DNA of 64,000 bases from Enterovibrio coralii (lineage in GTDB: Bacteria; Pseudomonadota; Gammaproteobacteria; Enterobacterales; Vibrionaceae): NCBI RefSeq assembly GCF_001559595.1, contig NZ_LNTY01000050.1, positions 124,001-188,000 on the forward strand, read 5' to 3'. Within the stretch, counting starts at the first letter, position 1. Every line of letters begins with the position of its first letter. Under the pieces are notes generated by a model. The model ran no database searches, was not told where the DNA came from, and saw nothing but the letters and a program-made list of their open reading frames with translations. Below, piece after piece: positions 50,534-60,927 of the stretch. The translations under genes were made by a program, and so were the position numbers.

Positions 50534-50950
50534 TCACTGTTCGTTCAGCAGCTTAGATACCACCAGCTCTGTGTAACCGGTCGATGCGTCGAAATTTCTT
50601 GAGAAAGACATTCTAGGGAAAGAAAACAAACACACCTCTGCGGTATGGCTGACAATACTGCCTTCCATAAGATGGCCACCCCAAACTCGTCCTTCTGAAT
50701 CGGAGACACTGATATGCAAATGAACATGGTTGGGCGTCAGAGTTCCATTTAACGATAAGATTTCGAGTGGTTCGTCGAACACCTTCTCTGATGAACCATC
50801 AGCTAAACGGATGACGAGTTTGGACAGACAACCCACAAGTGATGCAACACAACCTGCAGAGATTTGATTGTTCTGAACAGCAGAAAGGATGGATAGTTTA
50901 AGATCGGCCCCTCGCGTTAAGCGAAAGGCCAAAGGCGTCACTAGCGTCAT
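50534..50950 (-). CDS. PPC (DUF296) domain protein
   Basis: A 138-residue protein. FRLTRGADLKLSILSAVQ, AGCVASLVGCLSKLVIRLAD, LEILSLNGTLTPNHVHLHISVSD and WGGHLMEGSIV fit the PPC domain shared by plant AT-hook proteins and small bacterial trimers, including the His cluster HVHLH and GGHL. Role in bacteria unknown. The start overlaps the DUF3634 gene stop by 4 bases, so it belongs with matP in one minus-strand group. Confidence 0.85.
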   Translation of the reverse strand: MTLVTPLAFRLTRGADLKLSILSAVQNNQISAGCVASLVGCLSKLVIRLADGSSEKVFDEPLEILSLNGTLTPNHVHLHISVSDSEGRVWGGHLMEGSIVSHTAEVCLFSFPRMSFSRNFDASTGYTELVVSKLLNEQ

Positions 50951-51237
50951 TTGAAGGACTTGTGTGGAAATACATTCTTGATGCGCTGCTGCACCTTGTG
51001 ATCAATGCTTTTCGACAAGACTAACTTGGCGGGATTGAAGCGATTTCGGTAAACCTTAATCGTGCCAGTAAACGGCGTACGCTTACTTATTTCTGCACAA
51101 TCGTTGAGAAACCCGTGCGGAATCTTCCCTTTCTTCTTAACGATTTCACCATCTTTAAACTGAATGAGAACGATTGGACGATCGATGGCGATATAGACAA
51201 ATAGCGCGATAAAGCTGGCTGCAAGAAAGTACTCCAT
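50947..51237 (-). CDS. DUF3634-family small membrane protein
   Basis: A 96-residue protein with one N-terminal membrane helix (YFLAASFIALFVYIAI) and a basic cytoplasmic part. I recognise it as DUF3634, common in vibrios. It starts 9 bases after matP. Confidence 0.7.
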   Translation of the reverse strand: MEYFLAASFIALFVYIAIDRPIVLIQFKDGEIVKKKGKIPHGFLNDCAEISKRTPFTGTIKVYRNRFNPAKLVLSKSIDHKVQQRIKNVFPHKSFK

Positions 51238-51246
51238 ACCCTCACC

Positions 51247-51696
51247 TTACAAATCTAACAAGCTACTCAGATCTTTTTTCAGTGCATCTACTTTCTTATT
51301 GGCGTTTTTGGATTTGTTCGCCTCAGAAAGCAGGTATTCGATGGTATCAGAAAGCGTCGCATCGAGCTCTTGGGCTTTCGTTGACAGTTTTTCCCATACA
51401 CGGAAGTCGAGGTCTATCGATTTCTTGCGCGTGTGCTCTTGTTCGGCATTGAAGTGACGTTTACGCTTCGCTCTAATTGCCTGCTTAAGTTTTACATCAA
51501 GTGCCGGTGACATATGCGCTTGAATCCACTCAATCACTTTGGTTGGCTCATGCTCTAGAGCAAGAAGTGCTTTCACCGAAGCATCAATCTCACTGGTATC
51601 AACATATCGAGTGACGTTGGCTCCCTCTTTATGCTTCTTGACCAAGTAAGTCCATTTCCAACCCGCTTCCAAGTTTTCAAGTTGTTGATATTTCAT
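51247..51696 (-). CDS. matP: Ter macrodomain organiser MatP
   Basis: A 149-residue DNA-binding protein: N-terminal four-helix part (YQQLENLEAGWKWTYLVKKH), then a ribbon-helix-helix (KKSIDLDFRVWEKLSTKA) and a C-terminal coiled coil. MatP binds matS (GTGACRNYGTCAC), condenses the terminus and links it to the divisome. Seven perfect matS sites lie in this window. As in E. coli it is divergent from ycbZ/lonH, with fabA beyond. Confidence 0.95.
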   Translation of the reverse strand: MKYQQLENLEAGWKWTYLVKKHKEGANVTRYVDTSEIDASVKALLALEHEPTKVIEWIQAHMSPALDVKLKQAIRAKRKRHFNAEQEHTRKKSIDLDFRVWEKLSTKAQELDATLSDTIEYLLSEANKSKNANKKVDALKKDLSSLLDL

Positions 51697-51928
51697 AATA
51701 ACTCGATTGTTATTGTTGAGAGCAAAATTAATAGTGAAATACAGTTACAGCGTAACAGTAGATGATATTTTAATCAAACCGCTTTGAGAGAATATTGCGA
51801 TCATTGATCGGTTTACCCGTGTATTTTTGTTCTGCCTGAGGATGCTCTTTCGTCAATCGGTTTCCCGATTTCTTACAGGTGCTTATCTTCGCTATTTTGC
51901 AGCCTCGGATTCCTTTATACTTCGCGTA

Positions 51929-53632
51929 ATGACGATTAAATTAAAGTTGAATCACAAACGTATGCAAGAAGTATCCTGGCAGTCCGTTGTTCCTCAGTTT
52001 TCCCACGTTGAGCAGCACATTGAAAATTTCGCATCGCTCAACCCTGCTTCTCCGTGCACTTTACAGCCACGACTGAGAAATAGCGTTCAGCGATTGGTTC
52101 ACGAGCAACACTTCCCTCGTTTGCTACTCGTTACAGCGCCAGATGTTGCAGACTACTTTTCTATTCTCAAATCTATCGTTGATAACAACGTATCTGATTC
52201 CGGTATGCCCGTGGTTGTGGCGGAACTTGTTGATGAAACTCAACTCTTTGGCACAGTTTATCCCAACACTGATGATGTGACAACGTCACGCAAAGTTGAA
52301 GGGTTGATTCACAAAGCAAATGGCGGCGTGCTTCTACTCTCTCTGACGTCAATCGTCAGTTATCCTAATATGTGGAGCCGTTTGAAGTCTGTACTTTCGA
52401 CGAACTCTCTCCCATGGAAAAGCGCAAAGCCGGATGTGTATTGTGAGTTACCTGAACCTGAGCAGCTTTCCGTTCGCGTCGTGATAGTCGGCGATCGCTC
52501 TCTGATGGCAGATTTTGAATCTGGCGAGCCTGAACTTCACAAACTCGCAATCTATACCGAATACGAGCAAGACCTCTATCTCACCGAAGATACAATTGAA
52601 GATTACCTGTCTGTCTTGAAAGGATTCCAAGAGAGTTATGGCCTGAAGCCACTGACATCAGCCGCAGCCAAACGCTTCATGCAAGCTGGCGCACGATACT
52701 GCGAAGATCAGTCTCGTATGCCTCTCTGCCCATTGTGGATTCAGAATCTACTCCGTGAAGCAGACTTCCACGCTAAAGGTGCTGAAATCACTCAGGATGA
52801 TGTTCAAGAAGCGATTGAAGCGAAATATTACCGTGAGTCTTACCTGCCTCTACGCGCCGTTGATGACATCCACAAAGGGCAAGTGTTTATCGACACCCGT
52901 GGCGAACATATTGGCCAGGTTAACGGCCTTACAGTGATTGAAATGCCCGGACACCCAATGGCGTATGGTGAGCCTGCGCGTATTTCCTGTGTAGTGCATT
53001 TCGGTGATGGCGATATTTCTGACGTAGAACGTAAAGCGGAACTTGCAGGCAACATTCACGCGAAAGGAATGATGATCATGCAAGCCTTTGTTAGTGCAGC
53101 ATTGGATTTGGATGAGCCGCTTCCTTACTCTGCATCAATTGTGTTCGAGCAATCATACTGTGAGGTAGATGGAGACAGCGCATCTCTAGCTGAGCTGTGT
53201 GCCTTTGTCAGTGCCCTATCTCAGACACCGATCAACCAAAGTGTTGCAATTACTGGCGCCGTAGACCAATTCGGTCGCGTGCAAGCCGTAGGCGGTATTA
53301 ACGAGAAAATCGAAGGCTTCTATCATATCTGTGAGCATCGCGGTCTGACAGGTGAACAAGGCGTTATTCTGCCTAAGACTAATCTTGATGCGTTGTGCCT
53401 CACTAGAGATGTCGCTGATGCTATTCGTGAAGGACAATTCCATATTTGGGCAGTGGAGAACGTTGAAGAAGCATTCCCACTTATCACCGGGTTACCATTT
53501 AGCGGTGACGAAAACAGCGAAACGGAAACACTTCTCGATAAAATAGCTAACAGAATTGACGTTTTCCATCATGGTGAGCAACGTCACACATCATTAATAA
53601 ATAAGCTGAAAAACTGGTTAAACCACCACTGA
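51929..53632 (+). CDS. Lon-like ATP-dependent protease (LonH/YcbZ)
   Basis: About 567 residues. An incomplete N-terminal AAA-like part is followed by a Lon-type S16 domain (about 345-545) with the Ser in DSASLAELCAFVSAL and the Lys in AVGGINEKIEGF. E. coli YcbZ has the same build. The frame is open from 51827, but homologues begin near MTIKLKL (51929) or MQEVSW (51962). A perfect matS site is at 52277-52289. Located between matP and fabA, as in enterobacteria. Confidence 0.9.
   Translation: MTIKLKLNHKRMQEVSWQSVVPQFSHVEQHIENFASLNPASPCTLQPRLRNSVQRLVHEQHFPRLLLVTAPDVADYFSILKSIVDNNVSDSGMPVVVAELVDETQLFGTVYPNTDDVTTSRKVEGLIHKANGGVLLLSLTSIVSYPNMWSRLKSVLSTNSLPWKSAKPDVYCELPEPEQLSVRVVIVGDRSLMADFESGEPELHKLAIYTEYEQDLYLTEDTIEDYLSVLKGFQESYGLKPLTSAAAKRFMQAGARYCEDQSRMPLCPLWIQNLLREADFHAKGAEITQDDVQEAIEAKYYRESYLPLRAVDDIHKGQVFIDTRGEHIGQVNGLTVIEMPGHPMAYGEPARISCVVHFGDGDISDVERKAELAGNIHAKGMMIMQAFVSAALDLDEPLPYSASIVFEQSYCEVDGDSASLAELCAFVSALSQTPINQSVAITGAVDQFGRVQAVGGINEKIEGFYHICEHRGLTGEQGVILPKTNLDALCLTRDVADAIREGQFHIWAVENVEEAFPLITGLPFSGDENSETETLLDKIANRIDVFHHGEQRHTSLINKLKNWLNHH
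52277..52289. other. matS site (MatP binding)
   Basis: GTGACAACGTCAC, a perfect match to GTGACRNYGTCAC, inside the Lon-like gene. Confidence 0.8.
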
Positions 53633-53645
53633 TCCGAGTTGTTTG

Positions 53646-53661
53646 GCGTACACGTGTACGC
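53646..53661. promoter_or_regulatory. Palindromic operator upstream of fabA (FabR-type candidate)
   Basis: GCGTACACGTGTACGC is a perfect 16-base palindrome 35 bases before the fabA start. It resembles the FabR operator that controls fabA and fabB in gammaproteobacteria, from memory of its consensus. Confidence 0.6.
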
Positions 53662-53695
53662 TAATCTGCCCCTATCTTTTCGCAGGAGCAGTATA

Positions 53696-54214
53696 ATGCT
53701 AATGAAACGCAACTCATACGACAGAGACGACCTTTTAGCTTCAAGCCAGGGAGAGCTTTTTGGACCAGGTCGTCCTCAACTTCCAGCCCCTAACATGCTG
53801 ATGATGGATCGCATTTCAAACATCACAGATGAAGGTGGTGATTTTGATAAAGGTTTTATCATCGCTGAGTTGGACATCACTCCTGATCTGTGGTTCTTTG
53901 ATTGCCACTTCCCGGGCGATCCAGTAATGCCAGGCTGTTTGGGTCTGGATGCTATGTGGCAGCTCGTTGGTTTCTTCCTTGGTTGGATGGGCGGCGAAGG
54001 TAAAGGCCGTGCGCTTGGTGTTGGTGAAGTGAAATTCACTGGTCAAATCCTGCCAACAGCAAAGAAAGTAACTTATGAAATCCAGATGAAACGCGTGATT
54101 AACCGTAAGCTGGTGATGGGTCTTGCTGATGGTCGTGTACTGGTAGATGGTAAAGAAATCTACGTCGCTAAAGACCTGAAAGTCGGTCTGTTCCAAGATA
54201 CCTCTTCTTTCTAA
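53696..54214 (+). CDS. fabA: 3-hydroxydecanoyl-ACP dehydratase/isomerase
   Basis: About 172 residues. [40 protein letters not shown] with the catalytic His and Asp, and [14 protein letters not shown] match FabA from E. coli throughout. It introduces the double bond in unsaturated fatty-acid synthesis. The start at 53696 gives MLMKRNSY aligned with E. coli MVDKRESY and has CAGGAG at a good distance. Confidence 0.96.
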   Translation: MLMKRNSYDRDDLLASSQGELFGPGRPQLPAPNMLMMDRISNITDEGGDFDKGFIIAELDITPDLWFFDCHFPGDPVMPGCLGLDAMWQLVGFFLGWMGGEGKGRALGVGEVKFTGQILPTAKKVTYEIQMKRVINRKLVMGLADGRVLVDGKEIYVAKDLKVGLFQDTSSF

Positions 54215-54233
54215 AGAATGCCTGATTGAAAAA

Positions 54234-54257
54234 AACCGCCTAATGGGCGGTTTTTTA
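54234..54257 (+). terminator. Terminator after fabA
   Basis: AACCGCC (54234-54240) pairs with GGCGGTT (54245-54251), followed by a T run. Confidence 0.9.
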
Positions 54258-54442
54258 TTGCCTTCTTTTCTGAGGACCATCTTTCTACCTTTCAAAAAGT
54301 CCAACGAAAATAATTTCAACAATTTCGCATAGTTATAAACCATTCCTAAATAAGCAATGTATCCATTGGCATATAGTTATAGTGCACTATGAGGTGAAGT
54401 AAAAGCCCCTTATCGGGGCTTAAAAGTGTGGAAAGATGGGTC

Positions 54443-54613
54443 TCATTTCATGGATGTGGCTTTAGTATCTCTGCCGTCGCGCCAACCACCTAGCCATTGG
54501 CTTCGCGCGTCCGTGGCTTGATAGGGACATGTTTCAGAGGATCGACCGCTCATACCAGCTTGATAGCCTTTCGCTTGTGCTCGCTCTAAACGATCTCGCT
54601 TCTGTCTCTTCAT
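54443..54613 (-). CDS. rmf: Ribosome modulation factor
   Basis: A 56-residue protein: MKRQKRDRLERAQAKGYQAG, then GRSSETCPYQ and RSQWLGGWRDGR, which match E. coli RMF closely. RMF turns ribosomes into inactive 100S dimers in stationary phase. Located near fabA, as in E. coli. Confidence 0.95.
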   Translation of the reverse strand: MKRQKRDRLERAQAKGYQAGMSGRSSETCPYQATDARSQWLGGWRDGRDTKATSMK

Positions 54614-54779
54614 ATTTCCGCCCTCTTATCCTTGGATGGATGAATCTTTTACAGTGCAGTTTCATTCAAGTTGATCTTTTATGAACCGCACCTATTAAGA
54701 GTCAAACATGGTCGATAATTAATCAAGCGCGAATTGGCTCACCCGCTAAAAATTTGTGAAGATGAGCCAAAAATGAGTC

Positions 54780-56632
54780 TTACTTTTTACGACGCCACAA
54801 ACCGCCCAACACCAGCAAACCTAAGCCCGCTAGGCCGAAGCTTGCGCCACTGCGCTGTACTGGTTCGTTGATTTCGGAGCGAGGAGTAATATCACCACTG
54901 TTGTTCCGTGTTAATTTCACTGCCACCAGCTGCTCATTCTCTCTACACAAAGAATTTTGTGCCGTAGAGCTGTAGCCAGATGCACAGTAAAAAGCGGATG
55001 CTGAAATGTCGCCGTTATTATTGATATCAAAAGCTTCTGCTATACGGTACTTATTAGCTTCACCATTGACGTTACCATCGTTGGTCAAATCATCTAGTAA
55101 CCAACCTCTCGTATTATCAAAAGTAGTAGCTAGATACTGAGCGTCATCATTGAGATAGATGTACCCACGTTGCTTGCGAGAGCGATCCTGAACGTTTTCA
55201 ATATCAACTTTACCAACTAGCTCGTTATTGTTGTTGATAGATGCAGCAGTCGCATTGTAGCCGTAAAAGAATAGATTGCTTTGTGAAGACTGGAGAACTG
55301 TCGTGTTGTTATCCTTGTTCACAAAAATATTCTCTGCATAAGAACCATTTTGTAGGTTGTAGTTTTTGGCAACCCCAACCACAACTCCAGTATCATTGAT
55401 GTCTGTCGCTACGGTATAACTGTAAATCAGCTCATTATTACCGTTCCGAACATCGATGTTTGGAATCAGAGTCATTGTCCAGCAGCGCTTTGTTGAATCT
55501 GTATTTAAATCGTCGATACAATTTGCGAAATCGGCAATTGGCGTATATTTTACGGCACGCGTAAAGAAGCATCGTTATCGTATGTGTTGTACCCAACAAG
55601 CGTTGGAGACGATGCCCCATTAACAAATGTCGCACCGTAAATAGAGGCTTGAGCCGTCTCGTCATTCCTCACAAACCCATTCGGGAAATCTACGATTGTT
55701 CGGGCGTTTGCAGGACTACCGAAGTCGGAAACCCAAACAGATGCTTGATTAGCAAATTGGAAATATTGGCATGATCTATCTGAATAACTTGCGGTTTGGG
55801 AGCATGAGAAAAGATTTACACCTGCCCCTTCAGGCCATTTTTGATCAAAGCCAGGATTTGCCATGTTATGCACAGATGCAGAACCAAAGGTAATGATCCG
55901 GCCACTACCTAGGTCAATTGAACCATTTGCATTGGTTTGGCCAATTGCGGTGATCACTTGCGATGAACCTGTTGGTGGGAGTAGTTCTGTTGAACCATTA
56001 AATCCACGCAATTTGAAAGCTCTAGCGAAATTTGAAGACTGATAGTATGGGCTACTTGATGAACCAATAGCCGTACCGGAATCATCAACTTGATGGATAA
56101 CTACATTTGTAGAGTTCGAGAGTCTAGTACCTGATGGTGGGTTGGAAACACCATTATCCCCAAAAGGGTTAATTTGAACAGTAGTAAAAGCTCGACTGTT
56201 ACTTGTGTATCCTTCACCCCAAGCATCAATCTCTGACTTTAAGCCCCCCAGGCAAACATTCGCGTCATGATCTTCAGCACTACAGATCTCCCCCGAAGAC
56301 TTTACTCCATACCACTGTTCGTTCGCCCATTCTGAGCAAGTTGCATAGCCTAGATAGTTAGAACAATAGCTCTCTAGATCACTCCAATTATTGATGAAGT
56401 GTTCATTATCGATAAAGTAAGGATTCTCCTGAGAATAGTCGATCCCTTCTGGTCCAGACAGAATTTCATACCCCACACTGCTAGAGTTTGGTGAAATTGC
56501 CGTAGCTTTTGCGGACTCGGATGCTGACGCGTTATCTACTCTTTCAACTGTGTATACAGCGGCATTTGCGATAGTTGGCAGGCTAGCGACCGCCAAGGCG
56601 ATCGCTGATAATTTGAATGTATTGAACTGCAT
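54780..56632 (-). CDS. DUF3466-family exported protein with GlyGly-CTERM-like end, one frameshift
   Basis: About 617 residues when one base lost near 55555 is restored (in GTGCCGTAAAATA; continued frame KYTPIADFANCIDDLN). Signal peptide cut after NAA near residue 24, repeated beta-rich segments (such as NNNELVGKV, DINNNGDISASAFY), and a C-terminal SGASFGLAGLGLLVLGGLWRRKK that looks like a GlyGly-CTERM/rhombosortase sorting tail. Common in vibrios next to uup. Role unknown; probably surface exposed. Confidence 0.8.
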
Positions 56633-58551
56633 TACGATTCCTTTTGCATTTCTTCGAGTTCTTCCCAGCGTTCAAACGCCGTTTCCAGTTCTGCTTCTGC
56701 TTCACTGAGTCTTTGCAGAACAGGTTGCGTTTCTTCGTTGCTTTGCTGGAAGAACGCAGGATCGTTCACCGATTCCTGTAATTGCGCGATTTCATTCTCT
56801 AGGTTTTCAAGCATCTGTGGAAGCGCTTCAAGCTCTCTTTGCAACTTGTAAGACAGTTTTTTGCCTGCTTTATTGCTATTCGCTTGTTTTTTCGGCTCTT
56901 CCGCCTTCGGCGTTTCTTTTGCCTTTGGCTTTTCTGCTTCGATTGTTTTCAAGTAATTCTCACGCTGCTGCATCGCATCGTGATAGCCACCAACAAACTT
57001 TCGGATGACACCGTCACCCTCGAAAATCCAACTATGAGTCACTGTGTTATCGACGAACTGACGATCGTGACTCACTAACAGCAAGGTACCCTGATAGTTG
57101 GCAAGCAATTCTTCTAAAAGTTCCAACGTTTCGATATCCAAATCGTTCGTTGGTTCATCGAGAACAAGCAGATTACACGGTTTAAGGAAGATACGCGCCA
57201 GCAAAAGACGGTTTTTCTCACCACCAGACAGTGCTTTAACCGGCGTACGAGCGCGGCGTGGGTGGAACAAAAAGTCTTGAAGATAACCAAGTACGTGACG
57301 CTTACGACCACCAACGTCAACTTCGAGTTTACCTTCTGCCAGGTTATCAACGACGGTCTTTTCAGGGTCAAGCTTCTCGCGATATTGGTCAAAGTAAGCC
57401 ACTTCAAGTTTGGTACCGACATGGAAGCGACCCGATTCTGGCTTGAGTTGCTCAAGCATCAACTTAAGCAGCGTACTCTTACCACACCCATTAGGACCAA
57501 TCAGTGCAATACGATCGCCGCGCATAACGTTGAAGCTAAAGTCATTGATGAGTTTCTTACCGTCCCACTGATAGGCAATGTTCTCAGCTTCGAAGACAGT
57601 CTTACCAGATTTAACGGCCTCATCGAGTTGCAGGTTTGCGTTACCTTGTACCTCGATACGCTCTGAACGCTCGCGTCGAAGTTGCTTTAGGGCACGCACA
57701 CGACCTTCGTTACGGGTACGACGCGCCTTGATGCCTTGACGAATCCAAGTCTCTTCTTGCGCCAGTTTTTTATCAAACTCAGCATTTTGCTCGGCTTCTA
57801 CACGAAGCATCTCTTCTTTGCCTTCAAGGTACTTCTCATAGTCACCCGGCCAAGAAGATAGCTTGCCGCGATCCAAATCAACGATGCGCGTAGCCATTGA
57901 TCGAATGAAGGCACGGTCGTGCGAGATAAAGATGATTGCGCCTTTGAAGTCCTTCAGGAAGGTTTCAAGCCACAGAATAGTTGCCACGTCTAAGTGGTTA
58001 GTAGGTTCATCAAGTAGCAGCACATCAGGCTCACACACCAGAGCACGAGCTAGTGCTGCTTTGCGCTGCCAGCCACCTGAGAGTTCCGACAGTTTTTTAG
58101 CGCCGTCTAGTTTCAACGCCCCCAGAACAGCTGTAAGTTGGTTCTCAAAATGCCATGCACCAGAATGCTCAAGTTGATCTTGTACTCGTGCGAGTCGATT
58201 AATGTTCTTTTCGCTTGCGTCAGTTTCAATCAAAGCCAGCAGTTCGTGATATTCCTTTAGCTGAGCCCCCACTTGTGCCAAACCTTCAGCCACGTAATCA
58301 ACCACAGTACCTTCAGCATCACGTGGTGGATCCTGCTCTAAGCGAGAGACTTTAAGATCTTGCTGACGGATGATGCTACCATCATCTAACTGCACGGTAC
58401 CATGAATTACCTTCATCATGGTCGATTTACCCGCACCGTTGCGGCCTACAAGACAAACGCGTTCGCCCGGCTGAAGAACAAATTCTGCGTGATCAAGAAG
58501 AGGATTATCTCCGTACGCCAGCTGAGCGTTGGTGATATTAATTAATGCCAT
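56632..58551 (-). CDS. uup: ABC-F ATPase Uup
   Basis: A 639-residue protein with two ABC domains (GRNGAGKSTMM; GPNGCGKSTLL), two LSGG signatures, an interdomain linker, and a C-terminal coiled coil (about 545-635) typical of Uup. Uup binds DNA and ribosomes and affects precise transposon excision. It overlaps the glutaredoxin-like gene by 14 bases. Confidence 0.94.
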   Translation of the reverse strand: MALINITNAQLAYGDNPLLDHAEFVLQPGERVCLVGRNGAGKSTMMKVIHGTVQLDDGSIIRQQDLKVSRLEQDPPRDAEGTVVDYVAEGLAQVGAQLKEYHELLALIETDASEKNINRLARVQDQLEHSGAWHFENQLTAVLGALKLDGAKKLSELSGGWQRKAALARALVCEPDVLLLDEPTNHLDVATILWLETFLKDFKGAIIFISHDRAFIRSMATRIVDLDRGKLSSWPGDYEKYLEGKEEMLRVEAEQNAEFDKKLAQEETWIRQGIKARRTRNEGRVRALKQLRRERSERIEVQGNANLQLDEAVKSGKTVFEAENIAYQWDGKKLINDFSFNVMRGDRIALIGPNGCGKSTLLKLMLEQLKPESGRFHVGTKLEVAYFDQYREKLDPEKTVVDNLAEGKLEVDVGGRKRHVLGYLQDFLFHPRRARTPVKALSGGEKNRLLLARIFLKPCNLLVLDEPTNDLDIETLELLEELLANYQGTLLLVSHDRQFVDNTVTHSWIFEGDGVIRKFVGGYHDAMQQRENYLKTIEAEKPKAKETPKAEEPKKQANSNKAGKKLSYKLQRELEALPQMLENLENEIAQLQESVNDPAFFQQSNEETQPVLQRLSEAEAELETAFERWEELEEMQKES

Positions 58552-58792
58552 GTTTCACTAACCAAGTTTCTAATTCGGAATGATCAAAAGGCCAGCCCAG
58601 TTCGTCGACAACTGAACCGCTTTCATTTTGATGAGAAAGTACGGGAATGGTGACACCGTAACGAGAAAAGAGTTCATCGTTGAAGGCAATATCTACAATG
58701 CATAAAGCAGTGGTGTTACCCACTGCTTCGTACAACGCCTTCGCATCTTCGCAAAGATGACAGCCTTCCGTGCTGTAAAGGACTAAGGCCAT
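58538..58792 (-). CDS. Glutaredoxin-family protein
   Basis: About 84 residues from [16 protein letters not shown]; the CHLC redox pair lies near residue 11. The upstream extension to 58819 is in rlmKL and not used. Typical small DUF836/glutaredoxin-like protein found between rlmKL and uup. Confidence 0.88.
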   Translation of the reverse strand: MALVLYSTEGCHLCEDAKALYEAVGNTTALCIVDIAFNDELFSRYGVTIPVLSHQNESGSVVDELGWPFDHSELETWLVKHGIN

Positions 58793-60927
58793 TAACCTTC
58801 CTTGTGTGTAATGATCCAACAGTTATGGATTTGCTTATTACGCTCAAAGTCCATTGGAATTGAGCGGTTTGTGATGTTTTGCGCTTTCAGACCTAGAGCG
58901 TCCAGTTGCTCCATGTCCATTTTGAAATGACGCTTGTTGTTAGAGAAAACAATTTCGCCAAGTGGACGAAGCATACGTTTAAGATCCGTCATTAGCTTGA
59001 TGTGATCACGCTGAACATCAAAGGTATCTTCCATACGCTTAGAGTTCGAGAACGTCGGTGGATCGATAAAGATAAGGTCATATTGGCCTTTCTCTTCTGA
59101 TAGCCACTTCAAGCAGTCAGCATGAATGTACTGATGCTGACGACCTACTTTACCGTTAAGCTTCATGTTGCGCTCTGCCCAAGCCAAGTATGTCTTGGAC
59201 ATGTCAACGGTCGTGGTTGATCGCGCACCACCAACTGCAGCATGCACAGTTGCTGTGCCGGTGTAAGCAAACAGGTTAAGGAAATCTTTACCTTTTGCAT
59301 TCTCACCCAGCATTTTACGGGTGTAACGGTGATCCAAGAACAAACCCGTATCTAGGTAATCTTGTAGATTCACTTCCAGTTTCACACCGTACTCTTGAAC
59401 CTGCATAAAGCGTTTTGCTTCACCCAGTTTCTGATACTGGTTGGTTCCTTTTTGCTTTTCACGCGTTTTCAGCACAACGTTGTTTGCGTTAACGCCAGTA
59501 ACCGTAATCGTGGCGCGAACAACATCCAACAGGCGACGGCGGGCTTTTTCTTCAGGTACCGACTTAGGCGGCGCGTACTCTTGAATGACAATTTGATCCG
59601 CGTAACGGTCGATGGCCACGTTGTAATCTGGCAGGTCAGCGTCGTACAAACGGTAACATTCAATGTCTTGTTGTTTCGCCCACTTCTCAAGCTTCTTAAT
59701 GTTCTTGCGAAGACGGTTTGAAAACTCTGGCGCAACGTCTGCAACAGGTGCTGGTTGACCTTCTTGTGACGCCGTCACCTCACCACGTGCTGTGATTTGG
59801 TAAGTCTTCATCACACAATCAAGCGCACCATTACGCAGCTTGTAGGTGCTTTCTGCACGCATACGCAAACAGCTCAGCAGTTCATCTGAACCTGAATAAA
59901 TTGATGCGATAGAGCCCTTGAAGTTTGTTTTAAGCTGAACACCCAATTGTGTGTAAAGCGCAATCAAACCTGGCGTCGTACCGAGACGCTCACCGTAAGG
60001 TGGGTTACAGATGATCACGCCTTCTTCGAAGCCTTCTGGCTTTGTCAGATCAGCCGCGTCAGCCAGTTCAAATTCAATCAGATCAGCAACGCCAGCGCGA
60101 CGTGCGTTCGCTTTCGCAGTTTCAAGCACGCGGCGATCGTTATCAAAGCCGTAGAAGCGTGAGTTACACGTTGCAGGGCCCTTCTTCGATTTGAAAGTGA
60201 CTTCCGCATGCACTTCCATCCACTCTTCGCGCTTGAAGGATTTCAGTGACTCAAAGCCCCAACGCTTACGCTTTAGGCCTGGTGCCACCTGAGCTGCCAT
60301 CATAGCGGCTTCGATCAGCAAGGTGCCTGAACCACACATTGGGTCAAGCAATGGCTTATCAAATGTCCAACCGCTCTTTTTCACCAGAGCCGCAGCATTG
60401 GTTTCACGCAGAGGTGCTGCGCCTGCTTCGGTGCGGTAGCCACGCTGGTGCAAACCGCTACCAACCATGTCGATACCCAACAGACCATTCTCTTTAGACA
60501 AACGCATGTGAATGCGCAGATCCGGTTGTTCACGGTCGATGCTTGGGCGCGCTAAGTCCGCTTTCACAAAGCGGTCAACGATGGCGTCTTTTACTTTTAA
60601 TGCACCATATTGGCTGTTACGGATTTCTCGGTTAGTACCGTTGAAGTCGACAGCAATACGTTTATTTTCGCTGAAGTACTGCGGCCAGTTAACAGCCGTT
60701 GCACCAAGATACAGGTCCATGTCATCGCGAACTGCGAACTCACTCAGAACAAGAATGAATCGCGATGCCGTGCGGCTCCATAAACAGCACGTGTAAAGGG
60801 TTTTCTCATCCGCGCGGAAACGCACACCGGCGTTAACTGCTTTAACGCTGCTGGCGCCCAGTTGTTCTAGTTCTTCGGCTAACAGGTTTTCTAAACCGCG
60901 GGAAGTAATTGCTAAATATTGATTCAT
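58792..60927 (-). CDS. rlmL: Bifunctional 23S rRNA methyltransferase RlmKL
   Basis: A 711-residue fusion. THUMP domain (about 45-155), first methyltransferase for m2G2445 with [14 protein letters not shown] and [12 protein letters not shown], then a second for m7G2069 with [14 protein letters not shown] and [16 protein letters not shown] perfect matS site is at 59766-59778. Confidence 0.95.
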   Translation of the reverse strand: MNQYLAITSRGLENLLAEELEQLGASSVKAVNAGVRFRADEKTLYTCCLWSRTASRFILVLSEFAVRDDMDLYLGATAVNWPQYFSENKRIAVDFNGTNREIRNSQYGALKVKDAIVDRFVKADLARPSIDREQPDLRIHMRLSKENGLLGIDMVGSGLHQRGYRTEAGAAPLRETNAAALVKKSGWTFDKPLLDPMCGSGTLLIEAAMMAAQVAPGLKRKRWGFESLKSFKREEWMEVHAEVTFKSKKGPATCNSRFYGFDNDRRVLETAKANARRAGVADLIEFELADAADLTKPEGFEEGVIICNPPYGERLGTTPGLIALYTQLGVQLKTNFKGSIASIYSGSDELLSCLRMRAESTYKLRNGALDCVMKTYQITARGEVTASQEGQPAPVADVAPEFSNRLRKNIKKLEKWAKQQDIECYRLYDADLPDYNVAIDRYADQIVIQEYAPPKSVPEEKARRRLLDVVRATITVTGVNANNVVLKTREKQKGTNQYQKLGEAKRFMQVQEYGVKLEVNLQDYLDTGLFLDHRYTRKMLGENAKGKDFLNLFAYTGTATVHAAVGGARSTTTVDMSKTYLAWAERNMKLNGKVGRQHQYIHADCLKWLSEEKGQYDLIFIDPPTFSNSKRMEDTFDVQRDHIKLMTDLKRMLRPLGEIVFSNNKRHFKMDMEQLDALGLKAQNITNRSIPMDFERNKQIHNCWIITHKEG
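59766..59778. other. matS site (MatP binding)
   Basis: GTGACGCCGTCAC, a perfect match to GTGACRNYGTCAC, inside rlmKL. Confidence 0.8.
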
